A DNA stretch of 64,000 nt from VXNE01 sp965206615. Lineage in GTDB: Bacteria; Pseudomonadota; Gammaproteobacteria; Pseudomonadales; Azotimanducaceae. The position numbers and the translations under genes were made by a program. The notes under the pieces are model-generated. The model was not told where the DNA came from, made no database searches, and was given only the letters and a program-made list of their open reading frames with translations. Below are positions 17,318-26,217 of the stretch, piece by piece; the first letter of the stretch is position 1; every line of letters begins with the position of its first letter. The stretch lies in the NCBI GenBank assembly GCA_965206615.1, contig CBDBKI010000005.1:682001-746000 (forward strand). The letters are read 5' to 3'.

Positions 17318-17555
17318 TCGCGTCGGGGTTCATCGCGGGGTTCGGGCCGCTCGCCCAGGTCGATCCGCACTTCCAGGATGAGCACGCGACCCGCCGGATC
17401 ACGAGCGCAACCGGTGTATGGCGTGGAGCGACGCCCGGGCACAGAATTACTACTGGACGAAGTTTGGCCGCTCCGCGACGCAGAATCCGCTGACGCCGCT
17501 GGAGGTGTGGAACTCGCTGCGGGAGCCGGACTTCGCGGATCTCGACGTACGCTGA
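17318..17555 (+). pseudogene. Deleted copy of the monooxygenase 3' end
   Basis: From 17318 to about 17400 the DNA matches 13009-13080 of the monooxygenase almost base for base (ASGFIAGFGPLAQVDPHF). It then jumps to sequence matching about 13645-13796 (ERN..MAWSD, NYYWTKFGRSATQNPLTPLEVWN, FADLDVR, stop). About 570 bases of the source are missing. It cannot encode a working enzyme. Its position implies that the monooxygenase region was once duplicated around the TonB gene and one copy decayed. Confidence 0.9.
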
Positions 17556-17654
17556 CGCCGCGCGAGGCCGCAGCACGCCGGCTCACCCGGAATTGCTCAG
17601 CCATCTCCCGGCGCGTCGTGGTCGGCTGCCACGGTCCCGAGTCGCCCGGGACCG

Positions 17655-17795
17655 GAACTGTTCGGGCACAAGCACCATCACGGCGGGCCGTTCAAGGTGG
17701 CGGTCGAGGACGGCGCCCTCGATCCGAAGCGCACCATCCAGATTGGCATCCGCGGGCCGGCCGCGGAGACTGTCGGGGGGCGCCAGAGGGCTTGA
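17655..17795 (+). pseudogene. Fragment of an agmatinase/arginase-family gene
   Basis: A 46-codon stretch reads ELFGHKHHHGGPFKVAVEDG and then LDPKRTIQIGIRG before a stop. This matches the middle of ureohydrolases (agmatinase, SpeB family), where HKYxHGTPFRRAxEEGxLDP(K)R is conserved. The rest of the gene is absent on both sides. It sits between the monooxygenase scar and the tRNA gene, a zone of accumulated gene debris. Confidence 0.6.
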
Positions 17796-17849
17796 GCCCT
17801 CCGACCGAGGAGAGGCGGCAACGACGGCGACGCAAGTCGTGGAAGGAAT

Positions 17850-17925
17850 TGGCTCCGCCTGCTGGGCTCGAACCAGCGACCCGCTGATTAACAGTCAGCT
17901 GCTCTACCAACTGAGCTAAGGCGGA
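17850..17925 (-). tRNA. tRNA-Asn (anticodon GTT)
   Basis: Read on the minus strand the gene starts TCCGCCT at 17925. It folds into a full cloverleaf: D-arm GCTC/GAGC, anticodon stem GCTGA/TCAGC with loop CTGTTAA, T-arm GCTGG-TTCGAGC-CCAGC, and acceptor strand AGGCGGA. Discriminator G and an encoded CCA close the 76-base gene. The anticodon GTT decodes asparagine. Confidence 0.97.
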
Positions 17926-18034
17926 AAAGCGCGCTAGTCTACCACCGATCGGCCGAGCGACAAGGGCGATTGGCGGTGCAGAGGGGAGCCCGGGCCGGCC
18001 CTGCCGAGCGTAGCCTGCAAGGGGTTTCGCTGCC

Positions 18035-19177
18035 CTACGCCAGGCATCCAAGCATCCCCTCGAGATCGCAGACGGTCTGGCTTCCGCTCTGCACGAAATC
18101 GCTCCTGCGGCAGACGAGGAACCGTCTGTCAGCCTCGATCAGGTCTGCATTGCGGTTGAGCGATGCCAGGTCGTGGCGGCCGGGCCGGCTGGTCAGTTTG
18201 ACCTCGATGGCCCAGCGCTGCCCGCCGAGTTCGAGAATCAGGTCAATCTCGCGCTGATCGCTGGTGCGCAGATAGAAGGCGCTGTGCACCGCGCCCCTGG
18301 CTTCGAGCGCGCTGAGGATCTGTTGAATGACGTATCCCTGCCAGCTCGCCCCGACCCAGGGCTGGCCAAGAAGCGCGTCGGCGGTCTCGACGTTGAGTAT
18401 CGAGTGCAGCAACCCGGTGTCCCGCCAGTAGACCTTGGGTCGCTTCACCAGGCGCTTCCCGATGTTGGCGTGCCAGGCCTCGAGCCGGCGGAAGAGGAAC
18501 GCCCCCACCAGGTAGTCGAGATAGGAGTTCACGGTGTGATAGGAGAGTCCAAGGCTCTTGCCGATCTGGCTGGCGTTCCATTCCTGTCCATGCCCGAACG
18601 CCAGCATCCGCAGGAGGCGCAACGTGGTCTGTGGCGCGGCCGCGAGGCCCCAGTTGGGGAGGTCGCGCTGCCTCAGCAGGTCCAGGTAGTCTCTCTGCCA
18701 GGTCGGGAACGTTCTCCCGTTCAATACGCCCCCATCGGGGAATCCTCCCATCAGCCAATGGCGCTGGCGCTGGGCGTTCGAGTTGAGTTCCTTCAGGGTG
18801 AGCGGGGCGAGTTCGACGACCGACAGTCTTCCCGCCAGCGACTCGGAGACGCGCGTCATCAACGCCGGTGAGACGGAGCCCAGTAGCAGAAAGCGGCCCT
18901 GACGCTGGCGATCCCTGTCGATCTCGCCGCGCAGACGGGCGAAGACATCGGGCCATTCCTGGGCTTCGTCGAGTACCAGGAGACCCTGGCTCGCGACGAC
19001 CTCGTCCCACTGAACGTCAAGCCGCAGGCGGTCGGGTTCCTGTTCCAGGTCGAAGTAGCGCTTGCCGAGCCTGCGTGCGAGTGTCGTCTTGCCGGATTGC
19101 CGAGGTCCAACGAGGGCGACCGCGGGGTAGTCGCGCAGACGTCGAGCGATCAGGGATGAGATCGTTCGTTTGAGCAT
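18035..19177 (-). CDS. AAA ATPase with DUF4143 domain
   Basis: A 380-residue protein. Walker A is GPRQSGKTT (24-32) and Walker B is LLVLDEAQ (D70-E71), in an AAA_14-like ATPase. The C-terminal DUF4143 part has YWRDTGLLHSILN and a nuclease-like motif EIDLILELGGQRWAIEVKLTSRPG. The start is taken at ATG 19177; the upstream extension to 19282 has no family similarity. This widespread family is poorly characterised and common on mobile DNA. It lies 110 bases from the tRNA-Asn gene, a frequent integration landmark. Confidence 0.9.
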   Translation of the reverse strand: MLKRTISSLIARRLRDYPAVALVGPRQSGKTTLARRLGKRYFDLEQEPDRLRLDVQWDEVVASQGLLVLDEAQEWPDVFARLRGEIDRDRQRQGRFLLLGSVSPALMTRVSESLAGRLSVVELAPLTLKELNSNAQRQRHWLMGGFPDGGVLNGRTFPTWQRDYLDLLRQRDLPNWGLAAAPQTTLRLLRMLAFGHGQEWNASQIGKSLGLSYHTVNSYLDYLVGAFLFRRLEAWHANIGKRLVKRPKVYWRDTGLLHSILNVETADALLGQPWVGASWQGYVIQQILSALEARGAVHSAFYLRTSDQREIDLILELGGQRWAIEVKLTSRPGRHDLASLNRNADLIEADRRFLVCRRSDFVQSGSQTVCDLEGMLGCLA

Positions 19178-19272
19178 TTGTGCATTGTAGAAACGTAATT
19201 CTATTTTGCAAGGATGGCGCGGGCCCAAAGATGTGTGGTTGCCATTGTCGGGCCCTGCACGGAATCCAACGC

Positions 19273-19389
19273 GGGCCGCCACAAGGGCGGCCCCTACAGG
19301 TCGGGCTGTACGTGAGATCGAGAAACGGGACGCCGCGAGGGCGTCCCGTTCGGGGTTGGCAGGGTTCCGACCGGTGGGACGGAACCCTG
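19273..19389. repeat. Dispersed hairpins, copy 2, plus receptor 3' hairpin
   Basis: Three stems follow one another. GGGCCGCC pairs with GGCGGCCC (19273-19293, loop ACAAG). AACGGGACGCC pairs with GGCGTCCCGTT (19324-19350, loop GCGAG). CAGGGTTCCG pairs with CGGAACCCTG (19360-19369 and 19380-19389). The last one lies 14 bases beyond the stop of the receptor at 19403 and repeats the stem of the terminator at 17111, though without a T-tract. Confidence 0.8.
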
Positions 19390-19402
19390 CGTCAGGTGGA
19401 GG

Positions 19403-22216
19403 CTACAACCGGATGCGGATACCGGCCTGCATGCGCCGTCCGCTGTTCGAGATGAAGTAGAGCTGCTTCAACTGCGACACGGGGCCGACGATGTTGTAGC
19501 GGTCGACGTTCTCGTCGGTCAGGTTGATGGCCTCGAACACCACCGAGATCTTCTCCGTCACCTGGTATCCGAACCCGGCGTCGAGCTGCCAGTAGGGGTT
19601 CGTGAACTCCGGGTTGGAGCGCGTGCTCGACACGCGGGTCAGGAACCCGTCGCGACGGTTCCAGGCCACCCGTCCGCTGAAGCGATACTTCTCGTAGAAG
19701 ATCACCGCGTTGGTGGTGTGCTTGGACAGGCCGGGCACGTCGAACGCGGCGCCGCTGTTCGGGTTCACGAACTCGGCGTCGGTATCCACCCAGGTGTGGT
19801 TGAACTGCGCGCCGAAGCCGTCCCAGGGGGAGGGCATGCCGGCGAAAACGTACTGGGCGGCAAACTCGATACCACCGATGAAGGCTCCTTCCTCGTTGCG
19901 GGGAGCCTGGTTCAGAAGGCGTACGTTGCCGCCGCTCTCCGGATCCGGAATCGGTGCGTTGGTATAGGGGTCGATGAATTCTTCCTGCGTTGTCACCGTG
20001 ATGATGAACGAGTCGACCTGCTTGCCGAACGCGTTCAGGGCGATGATCGAGTCGTCGGTCGGGTACCACTCGAGGCCAATGTCGAGTTGCTCGGCGACGT
20101 ACGGTTCGAGGTAGGGGTTGCCCTCATTGACCCGGCGGGTGGAAGCCAGCTTGAAGCCGCCAGGATTCAGGTCCGAGAACGACGGCTGCGTCATCACCTT
20201 GCCCCAGGCGAAGCGTCCCACCAGGTCTTCGCGCAGTTCGAATTTCAGGTTGAGGGCCGGGAGCACCTCGGTGAACGAGTTGTCGTAGGTCTGAAACTCG
20301 GCCGGCAGCAGATCGAACACGAACACCCCCGAATCCTCCGAGAAGACCACGTTGTCGATCGGCTGCACGTTCCCGGTCGAGCCGCGCTCGACACTCACCC
20401 AGCGGACACCGACATTGCCGGACCAGGGAATGTTCCCGACGCTCCCGCCCATCTCGACCATGAAGTACGCGGCCAGCGTGTCCTCTTCGATGGTGTGGTC
20501 CTCGGCGTTTGCCGCGTTGGCGTCGGTGAAACGTACCGCTGGAATCTCGTCGGCACGGTCGATCAGATACGTCTGGCGCACCGACTGGGGATCGGCCGAC
20601 AGCCACTGCTTGGGCCAGGAATCGGAGCCGTCGATGCCCGAGAAGGCATCGTCGACGGGCAGCTCGTGGTAGCGGACGTTGCTCAGCGGTTCGCCGCGGA
20701 GATAGGCGTCGCGGGAGATGTTCAGTGAGAAGATCCGTCTCGAGTACGAGCGCTCGCGTTGCCGGAAGCTCACGCCGGCGTGAAACGCCGCGCCGTCCTC
20801 GAAGTGGTAGGTTCCGTCGGCGCGGAACTGGGTCTCCTCGTCGGTGGAGATGTTGAACTGCTCATCGAAGCGCGAGAACGTGTAGACGTCGGGGTCCGAC
20901 AGATCGGCGTCCACGGTGATGCTCGGGACGTAGCCATGCTCGATGCTAAAGGTCGAGGGCACGCCGCCGGCGATGTCGTAGAACGTGGTCGTCTGGTATT
21001 CGTCCACGTCTCCGGTCGCGTGCGAGATGTCGACGTTGAACTCGAGCTGCTCCGTCGGCGTGAACTTCAGGTTGGCGGCGAACTGCTGCTGCTCCGCCTC
21101 GGTGTCGAAGTCGCGCGGAAACGGCCGTGGGCGTGCGCCGCTGGTCGCGAAGTACGTGGTGACGTCGTTCGCGTTCAGGTGTACCTCGGTGGCGCGGCCG
21201 GCGAGCCCCGCCTGGGTGCGCAGCGGGTTCTGGTAGTCGGTGTACTGGCGCTGGAGGTCCGAGTGCAGCAGGTCGACCGTGAGCTCCAGGTCCTCCCTCG
21301 GACGCCACTGGAGCGCTGAGGTCACGTTGAGGCGCTGCTTCTCCTCGATCACGATGCCCATGCGCACGTTGCCGCCCGTATAGCCGCAGCCGATATCGGG
21401 GTTCGCGACGTTGGGCAGCTCGCACGGCGGCAGCCGACCGCCGTTCTCGTCGACGGCGCGGTTGAAGATCTTCGGTTCGTAGTCCGGGATGTTGAACCAG
21501 TCCTCGCGCGTCGTCCGGTCGTCGGCCGCGACGCTGACGAGGATGCCGAAGGTGTTCTCGGCGAACGTGTCGCTCCACACGCCAGCGGCCCGGTACCCGT
21601 TGTCGTCGGCCAGCTCGTCGTCGGTCACGAAGGCGTTGCCGGCGAGAATCCGCCGTCCACCGTTGTCGAATGGCCGGCGGGTGCGGATGTTGATGGTGCC
21701 GCCCATGCCGCCGGCGAGGAGATTGGCCTGAGCGGACTTGTAGACTTCGACCGCCTGCACGAGTTCGGCCTGCATGGCCTCGAAACGGAACGTGCGGTCC
21801 GTGGTCAGGCCGCCGATCGCGCCGGCGAACGAGCCGCCCGCACCCGACAGGGCGCTGCGCCCGTTGACCTGCACCCGCGTGAACTGGGGGCCGAGCCCTC
21901 GGATCGAGACCTGCGAGCCCTCGCCGCGTACGCGGTCGATTGCGACGCCGGAGATGCGCTGCAGCGACTCGGCGAGGTTCTGGTCCGGGAACTTGCCGAT
22001 GTCCTCGGCGACGAGGGCGTCGACGATGTTGTCGGCGTCGCGCTTCATGTCGATCGACTGGCGCATGCTGCCGCGGATGCCGGTGACGACGATTTCTTCG
22101 ATGATGCTGTCGTCTTCGGATTGCGCCAGGGCCACTTGTGCACTCGGCAGGATGCAGACGCACGCAGTCACAAATGCCACCGCGCGACCGCGCGTGGGTC
22201 GGTAATCAAGCTTCAT
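19403..22216 (-). CDS. TonB-dependent receptor, array member 1
   Basis: A 937-residue outer-membrane receptor of the TIGR01782-like type. The signal peptide ends near LPSAQVALAQ (about 33). A TonB-box-like IIEEIVVTGIRGSMRQSID follows, and the plug has FPDQNLAESLQRISGVAIDR and VSIRGLGPQFTRVQVNGR. The barrel end reads NSGRRMQAGIRIRL. The start is ATG 22216 with AGAGGAG upstream. It is the most divergent of the four minus-strand receptors but keeps the same plug, promoter and C-terminus. The ligand is unknown. Confidence 0.93.
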   Translation of the reverse strand: MKLDYRPTRGRAVAFVTACVCILPSAQVALAQSEDDSIIEEIVVTGIRGSMRQSIDMKRDADNIVDALVAEDIGKFPDQNLAESLQRISGVAIDRVRGEGSQVSIRGLGPQFTRVQVNGRSALSGAGGSFAGAIGGLTTDRTFRFEAMQAELVQAVEVYKSAQANLLAGGMGGTINIRTRRPFDNGGRRILAGNAFVTDDELADDNGYRAAGVWSDTFAENTFGILVSVAADDRTTREDWFNIPDYEPKIFNRAVDENGGRLPPCELPNVANPDIGCGYTGGNVRMGIVIEEKQRLNVTSALQWRPREDLELTVDLLHSDLQRQYTDYQNPLRTQAGLAGRATEVHLNANDVTTYFATSGARPRPFPRDFDTEAEQQQFAANLKFTPTEQLEFNVDISHATGDVDEYQTTTFYDIAGGVPSTFSIEHGYVPSITVDADLSDPDVYTFSRFDEQFNISTDEETQFRADGTYHFEDGAAFHAGVSFRQRERSYSRRIFSLNISRDAYLRGEPLSNVRYHELPVDDAFSGIDGSDSWPKQWLSADPQSVRQTYLIDRADEIPAVRFTDANAANAEDHTIEEDTLAAYFMVEMGGSVGNIPWSGNVGVRWVSVERGSTGNVQPIDNVVFSEDSGVFVFDLLPAEFQTYDNSFTEVLPALNLKFELREDLVGRFAWGKVMTQPSFSDLNPGGFKLASTRRVNEGNPYLEPYVAEQLDIGLEWYPTDDSIIALNAFGKQVDSFIITVTTQEEFIDPYTNAPIPDPESGGNVRLLNQAPRNEEGAFIGGIEFAAQYVFAGMPSPWDGFGAQFNHTWVDTDAEFVNPNSGAAFDVPGLSKHTTNAVIFYEKYRFSGRVAWNRRDGFLTRVSSTRSNPEFTNPYWQLDAGFGYQVTEKISVVFEAINLTDENVDRYNIVGPVSQLKQLYFISNSGRRMQAGIRIRL

Positions 22217-22242
22217 GGATAGTCTCCTCTCTCCGGCGCGCA

Positions 22243-22271
22243 ATAAAACACGAGGAGCCGCCCGGGGTCAA
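22243..22271 (-). promoter_or_regulatory. Probable promoter of receptor 1
   Basis: On the minus strand TTGACC (22271-22266) is followed after 17 bases by TTTTAT (22248-22243), about 27 bases before the start codon. The same arrangement occurs upstream of the other three array receptors. Confidence 0.6.
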
Positions 22272-22373
22272 CGTTCGATTCGCGGACGGGATGTGCGGCT
22301 GCGAGGATGGGCGGGTGCAAGGCTGGCGGGGCCGTTGGGGCGCCTGCCCGTTGCCTGGGCCATGGCGCACCCG

Positions 22374-22401
22374 AAAAAAAGGGACGCCACGAGGGCGTCC
22401 C
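22374..22401 (-). terminator. Hairpin with T-tract downstream of receptor 2
   Basis: On the minus strand the stem GGGACGCC/GGCGTCCC (22401-22381) with loop CTCGT is followed by seven Ts (22380-22374). This is a regular Rho-independent terminator for the receptor ending at 22462, built from a member of the dispersed hairpin family. Confidence 0.8.
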
Positions 22402-22465
22402 TTGCGTGTCGCCCCGTGCCGGGGCTGCGCGCCCGGACACGGGACGGGACAAGCCCGTCCCCTAC
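22381..22465. repeat. Dispersed double-hairpin repeat, copy 3
   Basis: Hairpin 1 is the terminator stem at 22381-22401. Hairpin 2 is GGGACGGG/CCCGTCCC with loop ACAAG at 22441-22461, ending CCCCTAC at 22465. The linker has a further GCCCCG/CGGGGC stem. The CTA of the end is the complement of the TAG stop codon of the receptor gene. A near-identical block is at 29698-29783 after receptor 3. Confidence 0.85.
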
Positions 22466-25269
22466 AACCGGACGCGTACGCCGGCCTGCATGCGCCGCCC
22501 GCTGTTCGAGATGTAGTACATCTGCTCCAGCCGCGAGACCGGGCCGACGATGTTGTACTGGTCGACGTTCTCGTCCGTGATGTTGATGGCCTCGAAGACG
22601 ATCGAGATCTTCTCCGTCACCTGGTAACCGAAGCCGGCGTCGAGCTGCCAGTAGTCGCTCGTGAACAGCGGGTTGCCCCGGCCGCCCGAGATCGAGTTCA
22701 GGAAGCTCTCGCGCTGGTTCCACGCGACGCGGGCGCTGATCTTGTACTTCTCGTAGAAGATCACCGCGTTGGTGGTGTTCCGCGACAGCCCCGGCACGTC
22801 GAACGCGACGCCGCTGTTCGGGTTGATGAACTCGGCGTCGGTGTCGACCCAGGTGTGGTTGAAGATCACGCCGAAACCGTCCCAGGGCGAGGGCAGTTGC
22901 GTGAAGGCGTACTGCACGGCGAACTCGATGCCGCCGATGAACGCCCCGTCCCCGTTGCTCGGACCCCGGTACAGCAGCCGGACGTTGCCGCCGGACTCCG
23001 GGTCGAACAGCGTGCTGCCGTCGGGTTCGAACCAGGTCCGCCGTTCGGTGATCTGGATGATGAACGAATCCACCTGCTTGCCGAACGCCTGCAGGGCGAT
23101 GATCGCGTCGTCCGTCGGGTACCACTCGATGCCGATGTCCAGTTGCTCGGCGATGTAGGGCTCGAGTTGCGGGTCGCCCTCATTCACTTGGCGCGAGGAG
23201 ACGTGCTTGGTGCCGCCGGGGTTCAGGTCGGCGAACGAGGGCTGGGTCATGACCTTGCCCCAGGCGAAACGCGCGATCAGGTCCTCGCGCAGTTCGAACT
23301 TCAGGTTCAGCGCCGGCAGCACCTCCGCGAACCGGTTATCGTGCTTCTGGAACTCGGCGGGCCCGAGGTCGAACTCCCACGCGCCCGCCGTCTCGTAGAA
23401 GACCATCTGCTCGACGGGCTGCACGTTGCCGGTGGAGGCCCGGTCGATCTCGATCCAGCGCGCGCCGACGTTGCCGGACCAGGGGAAGTCGCCGATCGTG
23501 CCGGACATCTCGACCATGAAGTACAGGGCGAGGGTATCCTCGTCGATGAAGAACTCCTCCGCATGCGCGGTGTTCACCTCCTCGAAGCGACTCGGGTCGA
23601 TTTCGTCGCGGCGCCCGATGAGGTACTTGTCTCGCACGTCTTCCTGATCCTGTATGAGCCAGGGTTGGGGCCAGTCGGCGCCGCTGATGCCGGAGAAGGC
23701 ATTGTCCGGGTTGGGCCCGTGCCGGACCTCCGTCAACTTGGTGGCTCCTGCGGCGAAATCGCCGTAGCGGGGACCGAGCCTGAAACCCCTCCGCCGCCAG
23801 GTGCGCTCCCGGTCGCGGAAGCTCAGGCCCGCGTGGAAGGCCGTGCCGTCGTCGAAGTGGTAGGTGGCGTCGAAGCGGTACTGGGTTTCCTGGTCCCTGG
23901 ACGTGCGCGTCTGGGTCGAGAAGACCTGGAGGTTGTAGTCGTTCGGGTCGAGCAGGTCCTTGTAGACGGCGATCTTCGGGATATAGCTGTCGCGGATGTC
24001 GTAAGTCAGGGGCACGGCCGGGATGTCGTAGTAGCTCTCGTGGTAGGGCGAGATGCGGTCCCCGGACGAGTGCGAGACGTCGAAGTTGAGCGTCCAGTTC
24101 TCCGTCGGCGTGTACTTCGCGTTCACGGCGAACTGGTCGGTCGTACTGTCTTCGGAACGGGGACGATTTCTCGGTCGTGGCCGCGCCCTCTCCGTGCGGA
24201 TGTACGTCACGATCTGGTTCTCGTTGAGCAGCACCTCGCTCGCGCCGTTCGCGAGCCCCGCCTGGTAGCGCCACGGAATCTGCCAGTCGTCGTAGTCGCG
24301 GTCCATCTGCGAATACAGGATGTCGGCGGTGACGTCCCACTGCTCGTTCGGGCGCCACTGCAGCGCGGCGCTGGCGTTGATGCGCTGGACGTCCTCGATG
24401 AGGATGCCCTGGCGGAGGTTGCCCGGCGCGTAACCGCAACCGACGTCGGGGTTCGCGACGCCGGGCAGGTCGCAGCCGCGCAGCAACTCGCCGGTCGCCA
24501 GGTTGATGGCGTTGTTGAAGACCTTCGGCTCGGAGTCGGAAACGCTGAACCAGTCCTCGCGGGTGACGCGGTCGTCGCCCGCGACGCTGACCAGGAAACC
24601 GAGCGTGTTGTCAGCGAACGAGTCGCTGTAAACGCCCGCGAAACGGTAGCCGTTGTCCTCGGCCAGGGCGTCGTCGGTGACGAAGGCGTTGCCCGCCACG
24701 ATCCGGCGTCCGCCGTTGTCGAACGGCCGCCGGGTGCGGATGTTGAGGGTGCCGCCCATGCCGCCCTCCATGAGGTTGGCCTGGGCCGACTTGTAGACCT
24801 CCACCGCCTGCACCAGTTCGGCCTGCATCGACTCGAAGCGGTAGGTCCGCTGCTGGCTGTGGTCGCCGATGCCGCCGGCGAACGCCTGGGTGCCGCCGGA
24901 CAGCGCGCCGCGGCCGTTGACCAGCACGCGCGTGAACTGCGGACCGAGACCGCGGATCGAGACCTGTGCGCCCTCGCCCCGCATGCGGTCGATGGCGACG
25001 CCGGAGACGCGCTGCAGCGACTCGGCGAGGTTCTGGTCCGGGAACTTGCCGATGTCCTCGGCGACGAGCGCGTCCATGACGTTGTCGGCGTCGCGCTTCA
25101 TGTCGAGGGCCTGGCGCAGACTGCCGCGGATGCCGGTGACGACGATCTCCTCGATGAGCTGTTCGTCGTCCTCGCCCTCGGCGAATGCGACCTGCGTGCC
25201 TGGCAGGGCCAGGGCGAAAGCGGCCGCGAATACTGCTGCGCGCCCCGTAAAGCGGCCATAAGGGTCCAT
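22462..25269 (-). CDS. TonB-dependent receptor, array member 2
   Basis: A 935-residue receptor with signal peptide (about 1-30, ALALPGTQVAFAE). It has a TonB-box-like LIEEIVVTGIRGSLRQALD, plug motifs FPDQNLAESLQRVSGVAIDR and VSIRGLGPQFTRVLVNGR, and C-terminus NSGRRMQAGVRVRL. It is visibly close to members 3 and 4 along its whole length, so these arose by recent duplication. The TAG stop lies inside a dispersed hairpin repeat. The upstream region carries the shared promoter and then half of an intron-split repeat. Confidence 0.94.
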   Translation of the reverse strand: MDPYGRFTGRAAVFAAAFALALPGTQVAFAEGEDDEQLIEEIVVTGIRGSLRQALDMKRDADNVMDALVAEDIGKFPDQNLAESLQRVSGVAIDRMRGEGAQVSIRGLGPQFTRVLVNGRGALSGGTQAFAGGIGDHSQQRTYRFESMQAELVQAVEVYKSAQANLMEGGMGGTLNIRTRRPFDNGGRRIVAGNAFVTDDALAEDNGYRFAGVYSDSFADNTLGFLVSVAGDDRVTREDWFSVSDSEPKVFNNAINLATGELLRGCDLPGVANPDVGCGYAPGNLRQGILIEDVQRINASAALQWRPNEQWDVTADILYSQMDRDYDDWQIPWRYQAGLANGASEVLLNENQIVTYIRTERARPRPRNRPRSEDSTTDQFAVNAKYTPTENWTLNFDVSHSSGDRISPYHESYYDIPAVPLTYDIRDSYIPKIAVYKDLLDPNDYNLQVFSTQTRTSRDQETQYRFDATYHFDDGTAFHAGLSFRDRERTWRRRGFRLGPRYGDFAAGATKLTEVRHGPNPDNAFSGISGADWPQPWLIQDQEDVRDKYLIGRRDEIDPSRFEEVNTAHAEEFFIDEDTLALYFMVEMSGTIGDFPWSGNVGARWIEIDRASTGNVQPVEQMVFYETAGAWEFDLGPAEFQKHDNRFAEVLPALNLKFELREDLIARFAWGKVMTQPSFADLNPGGTKHVSSRQVNEGDPQLEPYIAEQLDIGIEWYPTDDAIIALQAFGKQVDSFIIQITERRTWFEPDGSTLFDPESGGNVRLLYRGPSNGDGAFIGGIEFAVQYAFTQLPSPWDGFGVIFNHTWVDTDAEFINPNSGVAFDVPGLSRNTTNAVIFYEKYKISARVAWNQRESFLNSISGGRGNPLFTSDYWQLDAGFGYQVTEKISIVFEAINITDENVDQYNIVGPVSRLEQMYYISNSGRRMQAGVRVRL

Positions 25270-25298
25270 GAGTATCCCCCCCTTTCTCTTCGACGCCT

Positions 25299-25327
25299 AT
25301 TGAGACACGACTACGCTAAAGCGTCAA
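25299..25327 (-). promoter_or_regulatory. Probable promoter of receptor 2
   Basis: On the minus strand GAGCTTGACG (TTGACG at 25327-25322) is followed after about 16-17 bases by TCTCAAT. The block GAGCTTGAC...GTAGTCGTGTCTCAAT is nearly identical to that upstream of receptor 3. Confidence 0.6.
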
Positions 25328-25918
25328 GCTCGATCGATGTCGTCGTGGTCGGGTGGGTTGCGACCGTGCATGAATGGGGAAACGGGGTGTAGGGGCGACC
25401 CTTGTGTTGCGCCAGGCGAAGCTTGGTGAGGGGGGAAGACATGCGTTGACATGACGGAAACCTTCTTTGCGACCCCGCAGGTGCGAGTCCTGTCCGGCCA
25501 AGGTTGGCCAGCCAGCCGGAACCGAGTGTTGCGTGGTCCGGGGGTGACCCCGGCTGCGAAGCGTACACAGGAAGCCTTGCAGGCCGCGTGATTGAGCCAC
25601 GAAATTCGTAAACATCGCGGAAGCCGACGCTGTCACAAGAGCGGAAGGCATCATCGCGGCGCCGAGATGGCCTGGCGCTGGCGGTTCCGCCGGGGTCCGA
25701 GAGCGGGGCATGTGGGCACGGGTCGCCCAGGAACCTGGGAGGTCTCGACGTCTCCGCCGGAGATGCGGCACGGACGGCCGCGATAAACAGCAGTCCCGGC
25801 CCCGGGAGCGGCCCACTCCCGCGGGAGCGAACAGGGCAGCCGCGTGGTACCGCCAAGCGAAGGAAGACGAAGTGCGGCGGGACGGGCGTCGAGAAGTCGG
25901 AGTCCGCTGATAGTACCG

Positions 25919-26072
25919 ATGAAGTCGGGGAACTCGCCCCACGGGGACCCGGCGGAGGGAAGCGGCGGATCGGATCATGGACTGCCGTGCGGACAGACGC
26001 CTTGGCCACCGAGCCAGATCAGCGTCTCAACGGAAGTGCGGCAGGTAGCGGGGAGCCGCCGGAAATGGCGGC
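25919..26072 (+). pseudogene. Remnant of intron-encoded maturase N-terminus
   Basis: The frame reads IVPMKSGNSPHGDPAEGSG and about 30 more residues (ISVSTEVRQVAG), the typical opening of group II intron reverse transcriptase/maturases. It passes directly into domain IV/V sequence. All reverse transcriptase, maturase and endonuclease domains are missing, so the intron could only splice or move with help from another maturase. Confidence 0.6.
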
Positions 26073-26121
26073 TCGCGGGTGCGCGCGCTGCGCGTAGCGA
26101 TACCACGGCTCGAGGAGCCGG

Positions 26122-26162
26122 ATGCCTTATGTGGCGAACTGGATTATGTGGCGAAGTCCGCC
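26122..26162 (+). repeat. RIT left terminal inverted repeat
   Basis: 41 bp, perfect complement of 29505-29545. It contains TTATGTGGCGAA at 26128-26139 and 26145-26156. A further inverted TCGCCACATAAG lies at about 26199-26210, just before the stop of the third recombinase gene. Confidence 0.95.
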
Positions 26163-26217
26163 GTGTCCCGCAGTCCGAAGGGATTCGTTGGCGAAGATCG
26201 CCACATAAGTCGGGTGC

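Noticed and set aside
22138..25392. A 1084-codon open frame on the plus strand, and similar long frames at 29648-32599 and 37477-39450
   Set aside because: They are antisense to TonB receptors and owe their length to GC-rich codon bias. Composition is Val/Arg/Asp-rich with no family motif.
25440..26090. A long protein-coding gap read as several short frames
   Set aside because: Conserved ribozyme blocks and the maturase start show that this is the 5' part of a group II intron.
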